Positions 1-10,347 of a stretch of 64,000 bases of DNA are shown here, piece after piece; the first letter of the stretch is position 1; each line of letters opens with the position of its first letter. The position numbers were made by a program, and so were the translations under genes. The stretch spans positions 1,796,001 to 1,860,000 of the forward strand of contig NZ_CP118747.1 in the NCBI RefSeq assembly GCF_030996345.1. The letters run 5' to 3'. Under the pieces are notes generated by a model, which was not told where the DNA came from, searched no databases, and was given only the letters and a program-made list of their open reading frames with translations. Source of the stretch: Acidithiobacillus sp. AMEEHan. GTDB lineage: Bacteria; Pseudomonadota; Gammaproteobacteria; Acidithiobacillales; Acidithiobacillaceae.

Positions 1-1053
1 GCGGTACGCAATCCTTGGGACCGCACCCGTGTTCCGGGTGGCTCCTCGGGCGGTTCGGCGGCGGCCTTGGCCGCGCGCCTGCTGCCTGCCGCCACCGGCA
101 CGGATACCGGCGGCTCCATCCGCCAGCCTGCAGCCTTCTGTGGTGTGACTGGCCTGAAGCCTACCTACGGGCGCGTGTCCCGCTACGGCATGATCGCCTT
201 CGCCTCCAGCCTCGATCAAGGCGGTCCGATGGCACGTTCGGCGGCCGACTGTGCCTTGCTCATGGACACCATGGCGGGTCACGATGCTCTCGATTCGACT
301 AGCCATCCGCAGGCTGCCGGGCGCTTTGCGGCCGCCTTGGGGCGCAGCCTGAAGGGTCTGCGGATTGGGGTCCCCGAGGAGTTTTTTGGCGACGGCCTCG
401 ATCCTGAAGTGGCGCAGGCCGTGCAAGAAGCCATTCAGTGGTACGTTCGACAGGGGGCGGAGATTCGGCCGGTGCATCTGCCCAACAATGCCCATGCTGT
501 CAGCACCTATTATGTCTTGGCACCGGCTGAGGCTTCGAGCAATCTGTCCCGCTTCGACGGAATACGCTACAGCCATCGCAGTGGCGCGGCTGCAGACTTG
601 CAGGAGCTCTACCTGCAGTCTCGCTATGAGGGATTTGGTCCCGAAGTCCGTCGCCGTATCCTGGTTGGCAGTTACGTGCTCTCCGCCGGCTATTACGATG
701 CCTACTATCGCAAGGCACAGCAGGTTCGTGCCCTGATCCGGGAGGATTTTCGCCGTGCCTTTGCCGAGGTGGATGTGATCATGGGCCCGACCACGCCCAC
801 GCCTGCCTTTGCCCTGGGGGCCAAGAGCGCCGATCCGGTAGCCATGTATCTGGCCGATATCTACACCATCGCGGTGAATCTGGCAGGTATTCCCGCCCTG
901 AGTCTCCCTTGTGGCTTCAGTAAGGCTGGTTTACCCATCGGCCTGCAGATCATGGGAAATTATTTTGCAGACGAGCTGATCCTGGCGGTGGGCGACGCCT
1001 ACCAGCGTGATAGCGACTGGCATCGACGAGAGCCGAGCTGGGAGGAGCAATGA
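1..1053 (+). CDS. gatA: Asp/Glu-tRNA amidotransferase subunit A (5' end outside window)
   Basis: Amidase subunit of GatCAB, which turns Glu-tRNA(Gln) and Asp-tRNA(Asn) into the amide forms in the cytoplasm. The reading frame is open from base 1, so about 130 N-terminal residues, including the catalytic Lys region, lie outside the window. The amidase signature is visible at the very start ([12 protein letters not shown]), followed by [11 protein letters not shown], which carries the nucleophilic Ser of the Ser-cisSer-Lys triad. The C-terminal region ([23 protein letters not shown]) is typical of GatA. The stop overlaps the gatB start by ATGA, implying translational coupling. Confidence 0.97.
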   Translation, partial: AVRNPWDRTRVPGGSSGGSAAALAARLLPAATGTDTGGSIRQPAAFCGVTGLKPTYGRVSRYGMIAFASSLDQGGPMARSAADCALLMDTMAGHDALDSTSHPQAAGRFAAALGRSLKGLRIGVPEEFFGDGLDPEVAQAVQEAIQWYVRQGAEIRPVHLPNNAHAVSTYYVLAPAEASSNLSRFDGIRYSHRSGAAADLQELYLQSRYEGFGPEVRRRILVGSYVLSAGYYDAYYRKAQQVRALIREDFRRAFAEVDVIMGPTTPTPAFALGAKSADPVAMYLADIYTIAVNLAGIPALSLPCGFSKAGLPIGLQIMGNYFADELILAVGDAYQRDSDWHRREPSWEEQ

Positions 1054-2486
1054 GCATGGCCTGGGAAGTAGTGATTGGTCTTGAGGTGCATGTGCAGCTC
1101 AACACCCGCAGCAAGATCTTTTGTGCCTGCTCCACCGCCTTTGGGGCTGAGCCCAATGCCCACACTTGTCCGGTCTGTCTGGCCATGCCCGGAGCACTAC
1201 CGGTATTGAACGAGGCCGCAGTCGACAAGGCCATTGCCTTTGGACTGGCTATTGGTGCCGAGCTCAATCGACGTAGCATTTTCGCGCGCAAGAACTATTT
1301 CTACCCGGATCTGCCGAAAGGCTACCAGATCAGTCAGTATGAAATCCCTATTGTCGGGCGCGGGCATCTCGATATTCTGCTGCCGGACGGAGCAGAAAAA
1401 CGTATCGGCATCACCCGTGCGCATTTGGAAGAGGATGCTGGAAAATCTCTGCACGAAGCGTACTCCGGCGAGTCGGGCATTGACCTCAACCGCGCTGGAA
1501 CGCCGTTATTGGAGATCGTTTCGGAGCCGGACATGCGCTCCGCAGTAGAAGCCGTTGCCTATCTGAAAAAGCTGCATGCCTTGGTGCGCTATCTCGATAT
1601 TTCCGACGGCAACATGCAGGAAGGATCGTTTCGCTGTGACGCCAACGTATCCCTGCGCCGTCCGGGCGAGCCCTTTGGGACTCGGGCAGAGATCAAGAAT
1701 CTCAATTCCTTCCGCTTTCTGGAAAAGGCAATTGGCTACGAAATTCTGCGTCAGCAGGACATCCTCGAGTCCGGCGGTAAGGTCGTGCAGGAAACCCGCC
1801 TCTTCGATGCCAACCAGGGCGAAACGCGCTCTATGCGCAGCAAGGAAGAGGCAAACGATTACCGTTATTTCCCGGATCCCGATCTTCTCCCTTTGCAGCT
1901 GGACGAAGAGCGTATCGAACGGGTTCGTGCGCAGCTGCCGGAGTTGCCGGACGCCCGTAAAGCGCGCTTCATCGAACAGTATGGCTTGCCAGCCTATGAT
2001 GCCGCGGTACTGACGGCCGCGCGTGAGTTGGCGGATTATTATGAAATCGTCGCTAAAGGCCAAGATGCCAAGCTAGCGGCAAACTGGGTGATGGGAGAAT
2101 TGCTGGGAGCATTGAACAAAGCGGGTCTGGAGATCGATTCCTGTCCCGTCGCGGCAGAAGAGCTGCGGCAATTGTTGGCACGTATCGTCGATCAGACGAT
2201 TTCCGGAAAAATTGCCAAGGAAATCTTCGAAATCCTCTTTGCAGAAGGGGGCTCGGTTGATGCCATCATCGATGCGCGGGGCCTGCGCCAAATTACCGAT
2301 AGCTCTGCTATTGTTGCCATGATCGACGAGATTATCCAGAAACATCCGCAGCAAGCTGCCGACTATCGCGCGGGAAAAGAAAAGCTCTTCGGATTTTTCG
2401 TAGGGCAGGTCATGAAGGCCAGCCAGGGAAAAGCCAACCCCGATCAGGTAAACGCCTTACTACGGGAGCGCTTGCAGGAGCAATAA
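1050..2486 (+). CDS. gatB: Asp/Glu-tRNA amidotransferase subunit B
   Basis: tRNA-binding and kinase subunit of GatCAB, 478 residues, the usual length. The N-terminus has the family opening [13 protein letters not shown] and the zinc-knuckle cysteines (CACS, then [10 protein letters not shown]). The catalytic cradle is followed by a YqeY-like helical tail ending in [12 protein letters not shown]. It starts at the ATG overlapping the gatA stop (ATGA). A strong terminator follows directly, so gatB ends the operon. gatC is expected upstream of the window. Confidence 0.98.
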   Translation: MSMAWEVVIGLEVHVQLNTRSKIFCACSTAFGAEPNAHTCPVCLAMPGALPVLNEAAVDKAIAFGLAIGAELNRRSIFARKNYFYPDLPKGYQISQYEIPIVGRGHLDILLPDGAEKRIGITRAHLEEDAGKSLHEAYSGESGIDLNRAGTPLLEIVSEPDMRSAVEAVAYLKKLHALVRYLDISDGNMQEGSFRCDANVSLRRPGEPFGTRAEIKNLNSFRFLEKAIGYEILRQQDILESGGKVVQETRLFDANQGETRSMRSKEEANDYRYFPDPDLLPLQLDEERIERVRAQLPELPDARKARFIEQYGLPAYDAAVLTAARELADYYEIVAKGQDAKLAANWVMGELLGALNKAGLEIDSCPVAAEELRQLLARIVDQTISGKIAKEIFEILFAEGGSVDAIIDARGLRQITDSSAIVAMIDEIIQKHPQQAADYRAGKEKLFGFFVGQVMKASQGKANPDQVNALLRERLQEQ

Positions 2487-2487
2487 A

Positions 2488-2516
2488 AAACGTCCGGCAT
2501 GCGCTGCCGGACGTTT
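2488..2516 (+). terminator. Rho-independent terminator after gatB
   Basis: Perfect inverted repeat AAACGTCCGGCA / TGCCGGACGTTT around a five-base loop, beginning two bases past the gatB stop. The flanking A and T tracts pair with each other, so it could act in both directions and also stop the facing gene at 2535-3041. Confidence 0.85.
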
Positions 2517-2534
2517 CGCAGTCCTACCCCGGTA

Positions 2535-3041
2535 TCAGGATGCCGGAACCGTAGCTGGGACTTCCTTCACCAGCTTCAGAAACTCCGCGAACGGACCCAT
2601 GTTTTCCATGGCTTCCATCTTGGGTCCCTTGAAGTTCAGGCGTCCAAACATCATTGCCATCATCGGGGAACCCATGTGATGCCAGTCGTGGGTTGTGGCC
2701 CACATTTTATAATCGTAGTTATAGTTGAGGTCGGTAACCTTCACGGCGCCGCCGTAAATGCATTCTGCCTTGCCATCCTTGGGCGCGATTTCCAGTTGCA
2801 CGGGCGGGGTCGATTTCATGGATGAATCGGAAATCTCCATGACTTTATAGCCCTTTCCACCGTTGTTCTTGATCCAGGAACCAGCCAGCTTGGTGGTCAG
2901 AGTGTCGTTCTGATTCCAGGCACTGCACAGCTCGTTTGCCCATTCCGGGGACATGAAATCCGGCGCTGCGGCAAAGGCCAGCGCAGGCGCCACAAGGACC
3001 GAACCGAGTACGGCAGACATCAACAGATTTTTGATCATCAT
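2535..3041 (-). CDS. Exported SCP2-like (sterol-carrier fold) protein
   Basis: 168 residues. The N-terminus is a clear Sec signal peptide (MMIKNLLMSAVLGSVLVAPA, cleavage probably after AFA at about residue 24), so the protein is probably periplasmic. The mature part resembles bacterial SCP2-domain proteins: a Trp-containing start, central beta strands, and a C-terminal stretch GRLNFKGPKMEAM that matches the lipid-pocket end of that fold. A ligand cannot be named. Two Cys (CSAW and ECIYGG) could form a disulfide. Start supported by AGGAG upstream. It stands alone between the gatB terminator and dgt; the family call is from pattern recognition only. Confidence 0.6.
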   Translation of the reverse strand: MMIKNLLMSAVLGSVLVAPALAFAAAPDFMSPEWANELCSAWNQNDTLTTKLAGSWIKNNGGKGYKVMEISDSSMKSTPPVQLEIAPKDGKAECIYGGAVKVTDLNYNYDYKMWATTHDWHHMGSPMMAMMFGRLNFKGPKMEAMENMGPFAEFLKLVKEVPATVPAS

Positions 3042-3172
3042 CCTGCTCCTCTTCCCGCTTGTTGATAAAACTTCTCGAGTCTATAGCGAAACTGAAATGC
3101 GGGACAACAACAGATTTTTATTTTGGAATAAGCCAAAAAGATAAAGAATATCAGTAGATTCTTGGATCTTTT

Positions 3173-4321
3173 CTACGCTCCAGACCGGGGATTGAAAAGT
3201 CTCTCATGTTCGGCGATGGCAAAGCGGTCGGTCATACCGGCAATGTAATCAGCCACTACCCGGGCACGCCGCCGCAGATCGCCGGGGTGGTCGCGCAGAA
3301 AGCTTTGCTGTTTGCGCGGCAGGAGCTGCGGATCGGTAAAGAGCAGCTCGAAAATCTGTCGTACCGTGCGCTTCGCCTTTTCGGCTTGGCGATGTACCTG
3401 GGGATGGCGATAGAGGTTCTGCATCAGAAAACTCTTCAGGGTGCGAATGGCGCGGACCATGTTCGGACTGTGGGCAGCGAGCGGTTCGGGATACTGCCGT
3501 ACACCCGCAGGACTCCGAATTTCCGCGGCGGTGATTCGGGACGAGGTATGTTCCACCAGATCGGTGATCAGCAGATTGATCAAACGACGACCGGCCTCGT
3601 GCCGTAACACCGTGCGCGATGCCGCAGGATACCGCTGCGCTACCGCAAGATAGATCGGGCCGAACATGGTTTCCTCGATGAGCGCATCGAGATTGAGTAG
3701 CCCGGCACGCAAGCCGTCATCGATGTCATGGTTGTTATATGCGATTTCGTCTGCCAGATTGGTGATCTGCGCCTCTAGGCTGGGCTGTTCGCCGTTGAGA
3801 AAGCGCTCGCCAACGTCCCCGAGCTTCTCTGCACGATTGCGGCTGCAATGCTTGAGTATCCCCTCGCGGGTCTCGAAGGTCAGGTTCAGACCCGGGAAAT
3901 CGCCGTAGCGCATCTCGAGTACATCGACGACGCGCAGGGACTGAATGTTGTGCTCAAAGCCACCGTACTCCGCCATGCAGGCGTTCAGGGCATCCTGACC
4001 GGCATGTCCAAAGGGGGTGTGCCCCAGGTCGTGGGCTAGGGAGATAGCCTCCACCAAGTCTTCATCCAGATGCAGCTGGCGAGCAATGGAACGCCCTACT
4101 TGGCCCACTTCCAGACTATGGGTGAGGCGGGTGCGGTAGAGATCTCCCTCATGATTGACGAAGACCTGCGTTTTATACTCCAGGCGGCGGAAGGCAGTGG
4201 AGTGGATGACTCGATCCCGGTCGCGTTGGTATTCGCTGCGGCCGCCGGTCGGCTCGTTCTCAGCGTGACGCCGCCCCCGGCTTTGCTCTGGATGCGCCGC
4301 GTAACTGGCTAGAGTTCCCAC
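3173..4321 (-). CDS. dgt: dGTPase-like HD-domain triphosphohydrolase
   Basis: 382 residues, the typical length of the short Dgt-like proteins that hydrolyse dNTPs to nucleoside and tripolyphosphate. HD-domain metal ligands are visible: H in [14 protein letters not shown] in [14 protein letters not shown], and a later D in [13 protein letters not shown]. The N-terminal [20 protein letters not shown] is diagnostic. It is the last gene of the minus-strand run after thyX (three bases between them), so two deoxynucleotide-metabolism genes sit together. Substrate preference cannot be told from sequence. Confidence 0.93.
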   Translation of the reverse strand: MGTLASYAAHPEQSRGRRHAENEPTGGRSEYQRDRDRVIHSTAFRRLEYKTQVFVNHEGDLYRTRLTHSLEVGQVGRSIARQLHLDEDLVEAISLAHDLGHTPFGHAGQDALNACMAEYGGFEHNIQSLRVVDVLEMRYGDFPGLNLTFETREGILKHCSRNRAEKLGDVGERFLNGEQPSLEAQITNLADEIAYNNHDIDDGLRAGLLNLDALIEETMFGPIYLAVAQRYPAASRTVLRHEAGRRLINLLITDLVEHTSSRITAAEIRSPAGVRQYPEPLAAHSPNMVRAIRTLKSFLMQNLYRHPQVHRQAEKAKRTVRQIFELLFTDPQLLPRKQQSFLRDHPGDLRRRARVVADYIAGMTDRFAIAEHERLFNPRSGA

Positions 4322-4324
4322 TAT

Positions 4325-5131
4325 TCAGCCGTGACTCTCGCGGAGGACCTGCTCCATGGTGCTGGCCAGTAGCGGCAGGCGGCGGGAGAAGAGAAGATAA
4401 GCGGCGTCGGCGTACTGGCGAATTTCGTACTGGGCATCGGGCTTGCGCCGCAGGCGGAAGAAGTTCATCAAGCTACGGAAGTTCACGGTCCAGTAGACAT
4501 CGGAATAGGCCGCTACCGGCATCACGTTGCGTAATAGTTCCCGTGCCCGGCCACGGTAGGGATCTCGCCCGCCACTTTTGGCAGGCAGGGCGCCCTCCAC
4601 ACGTGCCGCATCGATGCGCGCGCAGGCGGCTTCGTAGTGCCGCTCGTACCAGGCAAACAAATCGCTCAGCAATGCCTCGTATTCTGCCACGGCCTCGTCG
4701 TCGAGCACTGCATACCCGTCGACGCTGCGGGCGGCGAGATCGGGCACATAAGCTTCCGATATCGGTTTGCGGTAGCGCATGGAAAACTCGTTCCAGCTCG
4801 ATATCCGGTGCTTGACCCACTGACGCAGGACAAAGATGGGGGCGATGAAACGGAAACGGAAATAGACCGTCTCGAAGGGCGTACCATGCTGGTCACGAAG
4901 CAACTGATAGAGTAGGTTGCGATCACGCTCGCTGAAGGCCTCGGCATTGGCCAAGCGATTGTTGGTGGTGCTGATGCGGGCGGTATTGACGATGGTGGCT
5001 TCATCGCCCCAGCTGTCTTCGAGCTCGATGAAACCGAAATTGCCAATGCGCAGGCAGGCGTCAGGATGTACGCGCAGGCGCTCGGCAATTTCTTCCTCCA
5101 GCTCACTGGTGGCCTTGTTATGTGCTGCCAT
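4325..5131 (-). CDS. thyX: Flavin-dependent thymidylate synthase (ThyX)
   Basis: Makes dTMP from dUMP using FAD, NADPH and methylene-tetrahydrofolate. 268 residues. The ThyX signature (R)HRxxSxNxxSxR is present as KHRISSWNEFSMR at about residues 109-121, with Lys in place of the usual first Arg. The C-terminal SLMNFFRLRR region also fits the family. Start chosen from GGAG six bases upstream of the ATG; it begins three bases after the aroB stop. No thyA is seen in the window. Confidence 0.9.
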   Translation of the reverse strand: MAAHNKATSELEEEIAERLRVHPDACLRIGNFGFIELEDSWGDEATIVNTARISTTNNRLANAEAFSERDRNLLYQLLRDQHGTPFETVYFRFRFIAPIFVLRQWVKHRISSWNEFSMRYRKPISEAYVPDLAARSVDGYAVLDDEAVAEYEALLSDLFAWYERHYEAACARIDAARVEGALPAKSGGRDPYRGRARELLRNVMPVAAYSDVYWTVNFRSLMNFFRLRRKPDAQYEIRQYADAAYLLFSRRLPLLASTMEQVLRESHG

Positions 5132-5134
5132 GAT

Positions 5135-6217
5135 TCACTCCATGAAGGCGTTGAGGGTCTGCCGCACGGCAGCTTCCGGCACGTCACCGGTGATGATCGA
5201 TTCGCCGATGCTGCGCAGGAGGATGAAGCGGATCTGTCCGCCGGCAGCCTTTTTGTCGAGGCGCATGAAGCGAAGGTATTCCTCTGCCGGCAGACGCGGG
5301 GCGTGCGTCGGCAGACCGGCCGCCTGAATCAGGCGAAAGATGCGCGCTTGCTCACTCTCGCGCAGCAGATCGAGACGACGAGAAAGATCAGCGGCCATGA
5401 CCATGCCGATGGCAACCGCCTCACCGTGCAAATAGGTGCCATAACCGGTGGCAGCCTCGATGGCGTGGCCAAAGGTATGGCCATAATTGAGGATGGCGCG
5501 CAGGCCGCCCTCCAGCTCGTCGCGGGCGACAACCTCGGCCTTGTCTGCGCAGGAGTCGTGAATGATCCGTGCCAGGGCATCGCCATCTTCGGCGAGAATG
5601 GCGTCGAGGTGCTCTTCCAGCCAGGCGAAAAAGCCCGGGTCGTTGATCAGTCCGTACTTGATGACTTCGGCCAGCCCGGAGCGAAATTCGCGCTCGGGCA
5701 GACTGTCCAGAGTGTCGACATCGGCAATCACCGCGCGCGGCTGATAGAAGGCGCCGATCATGTTCTTGCCCAAGGGATGATTGATGCCGGTTTTGCCACC
5801 CACCGAGGAGTCCACCATCGCCAGCAGGGTCGTCGGGATTTGCAGAAAAGGAATGCCGCGCTGGTAGATGGCGGCGACGAAGCCGCCCAGATCGCCGATG
5901 ACACCTCCGCCTAGGGCGCACAGGGTGCTATCCCGTCCGAGTCCCGCCGCTAGCATTTGCCCACAGACGTTTTCCACCTGGGCGAAAGATTTGCTCCCCT
6001 CGCCATGCGGCACAATGATTTCCACCAGTGGACGCTGCGCATGTGCCAGAGTCTCGCGCAGGGCAGGAAGGTAGAGGGGGGCCACTAAGTCGTCGGAAAG
6101 GATGGCAATGGCGCCCGTGCTTAGGTGGGGCAGAAAGCGTTGCGCGTCGTGCAGAATCCCGGAACCAATCTGTATGGGGTAGGAGCGTGCGCCGAGTTGG
6201 ACTTGAAGGCTAGGCAT
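5135..6217 (-). CDS. aroB: 3-dehydroquinate synthase
   Basis: Second step of the shikimate pathway: DAHP to 3-dehydroquinate, NAD- and Zn-dependent, cytoplasmic. NAD-binding motif GGGVIGDLGGFVAA and metal-ligand regions (ILNYGHTFGHAIE, GEAVAIGM) are present. The frame is open further upstream into aroK, but the ATG at 6217 with AGGAAGAG before it gives a 360-residue protein of normal length starting PSLQVQLGARSYPI. ATGs at 6238 and 6250 are alternatives. Downstream of aroK in the usual aroKB order. Confidence 0.95.
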   Translation of the reverse strand: MPSLQVQLGARSYPIQIGSGILHDAQRFLPHLSTGAIAILSDDLVAPLYLPALRETLAHAQRPLVEIIVPHGEGSKSFAQVENVCGQMLAAGLGRDSTLCALGGGVIGDLGGFVAAIYQRGIPFLQIPTTLLAMVDSSVGGKTGINHPLGKNMIGAFYQPRAVIADVDTLDSLPEREFRSGLAEVIKYGLINDPGFFAWLEEHLDAILAEDGDALARIIHDSCADKAEVVARDELEGGLRAILNYGHTFGHAIEAATGYGTYLHGEAVAIGMVMAADLSRRLDLLRESEQARIFRLIQAAGLPTHAPRLPAEEYLRFMRLDKKAAGGQIRFILLRSIGESIITGDVPEAAVRQTLNAFME

Positions 6218-6296
6218 TTCGGAAATCTCTTCCTGCATCATTCTTTCCATTGTAGGGGGCTCGTGCCGCACTGCAAAGTTTTTTCGTTGTTGAGAT

Positions 6297-6845
6297 CTAT
6301 TGGCCCGTACAAAGGTCGCGCAAATGGCGCAGGATCTGACGCAGCACTTGGTCGGAGCGCAGGGCGTCGCCACGTACTCGCCAATGGGCAGTCTGCCGAT
6401 AGAGGGGGGTGCGCTCCGCGGCTAGTTCTTCCAGGCGCTGGCGTAGATTATCCACCTGTAGCAACGGGCGCTGGCGATCATGACGAAGACGCCGGAGTTG
6501 CTCGCTGACACTCACTTCCAGGTAGATCACCTCGCCCATGCGGCGCAGCAGTTCCCGATTGCGAGGATCGAGTACTGCGCCGCCGCCAGTCGCCAGCACG
6601 ATATCTTCATCCTCTTGCGCAATGTCGTGGAGCACCCGATGCTCGCGTTCGCGAAAACCCGCTTCGCCCTCGATGGCAAAGATCGTGGGAATGTCTACCC
6701 CGGTGGCAGCCACGATGCGCGCGTCGGAATCGACGAACTGCCAACGCAAACGGGCCGCCAGAAGGCGGCCGATGGTACTTTTGCCCGACCCCATGGGGCC
6801 AATGAGGATGATTCTAGCCAGCGTCGTCTCCCACGCTTTGCCCAC
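6297..6845 (-). CDS. aroK: Shikimate kinase
   Basis: Phosphorylates shikimate with ATP. 182 residues; Walker A GPMGSGKSTIG near the N-terminus, shikimate-binding DSDARI region and GGGAVLD motif present. The start is a GTG at 6845 (AAGGTGG just upstream), which places the first ten codons inside the end of pilQ, so translation is probably coupled. The pilQ-aroK-aroB order is a classic proteobacterial arrangement. Confidence 0.95.
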   Translation of the reverse strand: MGKAWETTLARIILIGPMGSGKSTIGRLLAARLRWQFVDSDARIVAATGVDIPTIFAIEGEAGFREREHRVLHDIAQEDEDIVLATGGGAVLDPRNRELLRRMGEVIYLEVSVSEQLRRLRHDRQRPLLQVDNLRQRLEELAAERTPLYRQTAHWRVRGDALRSDQVLRQILRHLRDLCTGQ

Positions 6846-9150
6846 CCACCACCTTGGGGGTAATGAAAACCAACAGCTCTGTTTGCGCCGTATTATATTC
6901 CTTGGCTTTGAACAGCCAACCCAAGAGTGGAATATCCTTCAGCAATGGAACCCCGGATTGACTGCTGCTGTTGGTTTCCGTGTAGATGCCGCCGATGACG
7001 ACGGTCTGCCCGTTGTTGACCAGCAGTTTGGTCTTGACCTCCTGGGTATTGATGGGCACACCACCCGCTGTCACCTGGGCGTAGTTTGGCTGGTTGTTGG
7101 TGGCCTCGACGTCCATGGTGACTTTGCCGTTGGGGGCGATGTGGGGAGTGACCTTGAGGCTCAGCTCGGCCTTCTTGAAGGAAACGGCGGTGGCACCACT
7201 GCTCGACGCCTGCTGGTAGGGAATTTCCGTACCCTGAGCGATAGTAGCGGTCTCGTTGTCCTCGGTCAGTACTTTCGGACTGGAGATGATTTTCGCTTTG
7301 TTGGCCGCCTGCAGGGCCTGCAGTTGCAGGTTCAAAATTCGGCTGCCGGAGGCGTTGCCCAAGGCGAAGCCGAGGGACGCAGGATTCAAGCCAGTCAGCG
7401 GGCTGCCGCTCGGCGCATAGGCCGGCAGATTCACTAGGGCAGGCACGCCACCGCTCGTACTGCCGGTGCTGGTACCAGTGCTACTGCCGCTACCGAAGTT
7501 ACCGATCGGATAGCTGCCTCCCTGGGTGCTGGTGGTGTTCGAGGCGCCGGTACCCGACAGATTGATAATGCCGCCGCCGCCACCAGAGGTGTAGGTGCCA
7601 CCCCATTGGATACCCAGAGACTGCGCGGCATTGGTGGTGATTTGGACGATACGCGCCTCGATGAGGACCTGGGGGACCGGCTTGTCGATCTGGGCGATCA
7701 GCTTTTTGATGTTGTCGATGTCTTGCGGGGTATCGCGTACCAAGAGGCTATTGGTGCGGGTGACCACGGCGACGGAACCACGCGGACCCAAGAGAGAATT
7801 GCCGATGAGGTTTTCCGATGGAATTCCCAAGGCAGAGGCGAGGGCGTGACTTTGCTGCGCGTTGAGGCCAGACCCAGAATCGCTATTGTTGATCTGCTGG
7901 GAGAAGCCGCGCAGCAAATCCGCGATCTGCGTCGCCCGCGCATACTTCAGGGGGATCAGTTCGGTCACCAGGGGCTCCAGCTTGCGCTTGCTGGCCTCGG
8001 CCTTCAACTCTGCTTCTTCCTGACTCGTGATCTGGCTAGCCGGGGCCACCCAGAGAATATTGCCGATGTGCTTCACGGCAAGGCCCTGGGATTCCAGAAT
8101 CACCTTGAAGGCCTCTTCCCAAGGCTCATTCTTCAGGCGGATGGAAAGGGTCCCGGAAACGCTATTGGAAACCACAATGTTCTGGTGCGTGAAATCGGCA
8201 ATAACCTGTAAGGCATCCCGCACGCTGATGTTCTGGAAGTCCATGCTCAGGCGCTTGCTTTGCATGGGATTCTCTGCAGCGACATTGGCATTCTCATGGC
8301 GCACAGAGATCATGGTCTGCTGGCCGAGCTGATAGGCAGAGTACTGAAATGGACCATCGATATGAAGGATCAGGCGGGTGCTGGTACCCAAGGGATAGAC
8401 ATCGACGTACTGTACCGGGGTACCGAATTGATCCGTCCCAAAGCGATGGGTGAGGCTGCTGGACACTTGGGTGTTGTGCAAGGTAACGACCAGGCGCCCG
8501 GATTCCCGACGCACGTCCATTTGCGGCTGCATCCCCTGAATGCTGAGGGAAAGCATACCAGCGCCATCCTTTTCCCGGTGAAAGGAGAGATCGTCCACGC
8601 TCGTGCCGAGGGTGGCAGGTGCGGCTGACATCTCCGGAGCAGCGGCAACCGCCGCGCTGGATTCGGCGCTTGTGGTGGGAATGGCTGCGGCCGCAGCTGC
8701 CGGCTTCTCATGCAGGGCAACGAAGCGCAAACGGTATCCGCCAGGAGCGGGTTCCACCATCACTGCTTGTGGCGAGCGCAGCAAGAGGTCCAGGCGCGCG
8801 TCGTGCCCGTCATTTTCGCTGAGAATGTTTTCGATTACTCCTCCACTAGCGACGTTGTTGGCCTGCGGGAGAAAATGGGCGTCTTGAAAATCGATCTGCA
8901 CGCGGTAGCCATGGTTGAAGGTATTCACATCATAGGATGGCCGCGAATCGCTTTGGATGTTGAGTATCGTTCCCTGGGCACTGGCCTCGACCTGCAACCC
9001 CCGGATCAAGCTTTCGGCCCAGCTGGTACCGGTTACCGCCATGCAGCCTATTGCGGTCAGCAGGGCAAGACGCAGGACAGTAGGACGTTTCCGCCGCTTG
9101 CCTGGGGACGCTATCACTGCGAAAGAATCGTTCTGGTTCATGTGCTTCAT
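6814..9150 (-). CDS. pilQ: Type IV pilus secretin PilQ
   Basis: Outer-membrane channel for the type IVa pilus. 778 residues: a basic, hydrophobic N-terminal signal region to about residue 46; AMIN domains (GLQVEASAQGTILNIQSDSR, and a second at about 190-290); an STN/N0 domain (RLSMDFQNISVRDALQVIADF); a secretin N domain; and the C-terminal secretin (VLIEARIVQI, then GQTVVIGGIYTE and PLLKDIPLLGWLF). A Gly/Ser/Thr-rich stretch near residues 515-560 lies in the secretin gate region. Last of pilMNOPQ; overlaps aroK by 32 bases. Confidence 0.96.
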   Translation of the reverse strand: MKHMNQNDSFAVIASPGKRRKRPTVLRLALLTAIGCMAVTGTSWAESLIRGLQVEASAQGTILNIQSDSRPSYDVNTFNHGYRVQIDFQDAHFLPQANNVASGGVIENILSENDGHDARLDLLLRSPQAVMVEPAPGGYRLRFVALHEKPAAAAAAIPTTSAESSAAVAAAPEMSAAPATLGTSVDDLSFHREKDGAGMLSLSIQGMQPQMDVRRESGRLVVTLHNTQVSSSLTHRFGTDQFGTPVQYVDVYPLGTSTRLILHIDGPFQYSAYQLGQQTMISVRHENANVAAENPMQSKRLSMDFQNISVRDALQVIADFTHQNIVVSNSVSGTLSIRLKNEPWEEAFKVILESQGLAVKHIGNILWVAPASQITSQEEAELKAEASKRKLEPLVTELIPLKYARATQIADLLRGFSQQINNSDSGSGLNAQQSHALASALGIPSENLIGNSLLGPRGSVAVVTRTNSLLVRDTPQDIDNIKKLIAQIDKPVPQVLIEARIVQITTNAAQSLGIQWGGTYTSGGGGGIINLSGTGASNTTSTQGGSYPIGNFGSGSSTGTSTGSTSGGVPALVNLPAYAPSGSPLTGLNPASLGFALGNASGSRILNLQLQALQAANKAKIISSPKVLTEDNETATIAQGTEIPYQQASSSGATAVSFKKAELSLKVTPHIAPNGKVTMDVEATNNQPNYAQVTAGGVPINTQEVKTKLLVNNGQTVVIGGIYTETNSSSQSGVPLLKDIPLLGWLFKAKEYNTAQTELLVFITPKVVGGQSVGDDAG

Positions 9151-9169
9151 CCTTGCTCAGATCCTTGAC

Positions 9170-9709
9170 TCAAGCATTGCTCTGAAAGTGCAGAGTCGTG
9201 CTTTGTTTTTCGTAGCCGCCGAAAGCATTGGGCAGATACTGGATGACAACGACTTCGTGACGCTGAGCGTCGATGGACACGATGTGACCATTCTTGTCGC
9301 CGATGCCGCTACCTACATCCGCACGATAGACCTTGTCGTCCGGGGTCAGAAATACCGCCCAGTGTTTTCCATCCGCTTGCATGATTCCCGTCAGGGTAAG
9401 GCTGCCAAGCGCATATCTTTCCAACGGCTGGAGCGGCCCCTTCCGCTGCGGCGCCATTTTCGTCCCCGCCGCTGCCGCCTCTGCGCGCAATGCCAGCGTA
9501 GAAAAACTGGTGAAGGGATCGCGGTTCGAAGGATTGCTGTAAGCCGTGGCTGTATAGTGCGGTATCGGAGGCAGTGGCTGCACCTTGGGGTGCAGCTGTG
9601 GCCCTTCCTGAACAAAGGCCTGTAGCTTTGCCAGGTTTTCGTTATGGGAGCAGGCGCTCAGCAGCAGAGTGAGCGTCACAAGACTGGCAATGCGGCCTGA
9701 CACCTTCAT
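9170..9709 (-). CDS. pilP: Type IV pilus assembly lipoprotein PilP
   Basis: Inner-membrane lipoprotein linking the PilMNO platform to PilQ. 179 residues with signal peptide and lipobox LLSAC (lipidated Cys20). A proline-rich linker with NRDPF is typical of PilP, followed by a compact beta domain (LTGIMQADGKHWAVFLTPDDK). Its start codon overlaps the end of pilO by four bases; pilQ starts 19 bases downstream. Confidence 0.92.
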   Translation of the reverse strand: MKVSGRIASLVTLTLLLSACSHNENLAKLQAFVQEGPQLHPKVQPLPPIPHYTATAYSNPSNRDPFTSFSTLALRAEAAAAGTKMAPQRKGPLQPLERYALGSLTLTGIMQADGKHWAVFLTPDDKVYRADVGSGIGDKNGHIVSIDAQRHEVVVIQYLPNAFGGYEKQSTTLHFQSNA

Positions 9710-10347
9710 TTTTGTGCTCCTGTCTGCTCGGGTTTGGCCTCGATGTAGCGGTAGGTCGTGGCCACACAGGACATTTGCAGTTGCTGGGCCGCCAGCGCTT
9801 TGGCGGGCGGAACGGGATTACTCGCGCCCGCCGTGGGGGAGATGCTGATATCGTTGATGGTCACGATCCGCGGCATCGCCGCCACCGCCGCGGCGAAGCG
9901 CCCTATGTCACCATAGGTCCCCACCACATTGATTTTCACCGGGATTTCCGCATAGAAATTCTTGTTTACTTCCGGAAGTGGTTGAAACAGCGAGAACTCC
10001 AGGCCGCGACTTCTGCCGGCGAGGGTGACGTCGTCGAGCAGGGAAGGGATTTGCGCGCGATTCGGCAGCTGGCTTAGAAAACGCTGAAAGCGCTGTTTCA
10101 TTTCCTGAATTTGCGTTTGATAGGCAGGCAGATCGGCGGCCAGGAGCTGCTTTTGGCGAACTTGCTCCTTCATGCTTTCCACCTGTAAATGAAGATTGTG
10201 ATATTTGTCGTTTTCTGGGGAAATGAACCAGAACCAGGCCAAGAGCCCCAGTACAATGATGATGACCGCCGCGATGATGGCCTTGACCTTGAGCGGCAGG
10301 CGCATGAGATCATCAAGCTGCAGATTGTTGATTTCATCCCAGGTCAT
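9706..10347 (-). CDS. pilO: Type IV pilus inner-membrane platform protein PilO
   Basis: Partner of PilN in the alignment subcomplex. 213 residues: short cytoplasmic N-terminus (NNLQLDDLMRLPLKVK), one membrane helix at about 24-42, a periplasmic coiled coil rich in Gln and Lys (QVESMKEQVRQKQLL), then a ferredoxin-like fold (KINVVGTYGDIGRFAAAVA). Overlaps pilN and pilP at its two ends. Confidence 0.94.
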   Translation of the reverse strand: MTWDEINNLQLDDLMRLPLKVKAIIAAVIIIVLGLLAWFWFISPENDKYHNLHLQVESMKEQVRQKQLLAADLPAYQTQIQEMKQRFQRFLSQLPNRAQIPSLLDDVTLAGRSRGLEFSLFQPLPEVNKNFYAEIPVKINVVGTYGDIGRFAAAVAAMPRIVTINDISISPTAGASNPVPPAKALAAQQLQMSCVATTYRYIEAKPEQTGAQK

